Shown here in pieces: positions 63,873 to 64,000 of a stretch of DNA of 64,000 nucleotides (position 1 is the first letter of the stretch; every line of letters starts with the position of its first letter). The notes beneath the pieces were generated by a model, which was given only the letters and a program-made list of their open reading frames with translations, was not told the origin of the DNA and made no database searches. Origin of the DNA: Nitrosomonadales bacterium (lineage in GTDB: Bacteria; Pseudomonadota; Gammaproteobacteria; Burkholderiales; Gallionellaceae); NCBI GenBank assembly GCA_016234685.1, contig JACRAT010000030.1, positions 81,853-145,852 of the forward strand, written 5' to 3'. Made by a program: the position numbers and the translations under genes.

Positions 63873-64000
63873 ATGTTGAATACACGCCCGAGCGGCTTGG
63901 TATGCAAGGCGGCATACGCCTTGATTTTAGGAACGACACTCAGCGCATTGCCTGCCTATGCCGCAGATCCCGTGTTGGATACCACGACGGCGACCATCAC
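63873..64000 (+). CDS. Start of an exported protein (cut by window edge)
   Basis: Forty-two codons are visible. They begin with a 30-odd-residue signal peptide (AAYALILGTTLSALPAYAA, cleavage after AYA) and then a Thr-rich mature start (ADPVLDTTTATI). It has its own promoter with the element shared by the secretion operon and lies directly behind the pseudopilin genes. It is therefore a candidate cargo of the system. Product unknown. Confidence 0.65.
   Translation, partial: MLNTRPSGLVCKAAYALILGTTLSALPAYAADPVLDTTTATI

Overview
The window reads as chromosomal DNA of a betaproteobacterium. The gene order rpsB-tsf-pyrH-frr-uppS-cdsA-dxr-rseP-bamA-skp-lpxD-fabZ-lpxA-lpxB-rnhB, the E. coli-like housekeeping proteins and the GC-rich codon use support Proteobacteria. 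The companion genes (trxC, slyD, roxA, bamC, dapA, NTP/NDP-carrier-like proteins, a hybrid T2SS/type IV pilus cluster) suggest Nitrosomonadales, perhaps Gallionellaceae. The family-level placement is inference only.

Layout. 1-5500 (mostly minus): a partial gene with calcium-loop-like repeats, a diguanylate cyclase, trxC, a YafJ-type amidotransferase, nadC, slyD and bcp. 5580-7140 (plus): the ribosomal oxygenase roxA and a tiny repetitive lipoprotein. 7170-9980 (minus): a metallo-hydrolase, bamC and dapA. 10115-15146 (plus): feoAB and two consecutive nucleotide-exchange-type membrane carriers. 15248-24041 (mostly minus): an orphan peptide-binding lipoprotein, then a YjbEFGH/Gfc-like exopolysaccharide locus in which YjbH is fused to a C-terminal PAP2 phosphatase, YjbG is absent and the YjbE/GfcA-like gene is separated by an ICMT-type methyltransferase gene. 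24381-33760: mtnA carrying an in-frame palindromic repeat, a DUF917 protein next to a PAS-GGDEF cyclase, pmbA, yjgA, and a phosphonate-type binding lipoprotein overlapping a GGDEF-EAL receptor. 33987-37292: an esterase, aat and htpG, the last with a sigma-32-like promoter.

37500-51800 is the conserved translation / isoprenoid / envelope biogenesis operon. It has a consensus promoter, a probable S2-binding leader and an intrinsic terminator between rpsB and tsf. 53200-53820 is a small scar made of an RHS C-terminal fragment and a decayed IS3-family element.

53841-64000 is the most unusual region. It is a compact, divergently arranged secretion/pseudopilus system: gspG, gspF, gspE and a GspL/PilM-like gene on the minus strand; PilO-like, PilP/GspC-like, a lipoprotein secretin with a cohesin-like tail and three pseudopilins on the plus strand. 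It is followed by the start of an exported protein that runs off the window. The plus-strand operon and the exported protein each have upstream a closely matching 25-bp element (a CCTA-N10-CCTA direct repeat) that ends on a sigma-70-like -35 box. This suggests one activator controls both the machine and its candidate cargo.

No rRNA, tRNA or CRISPR array was recognised.
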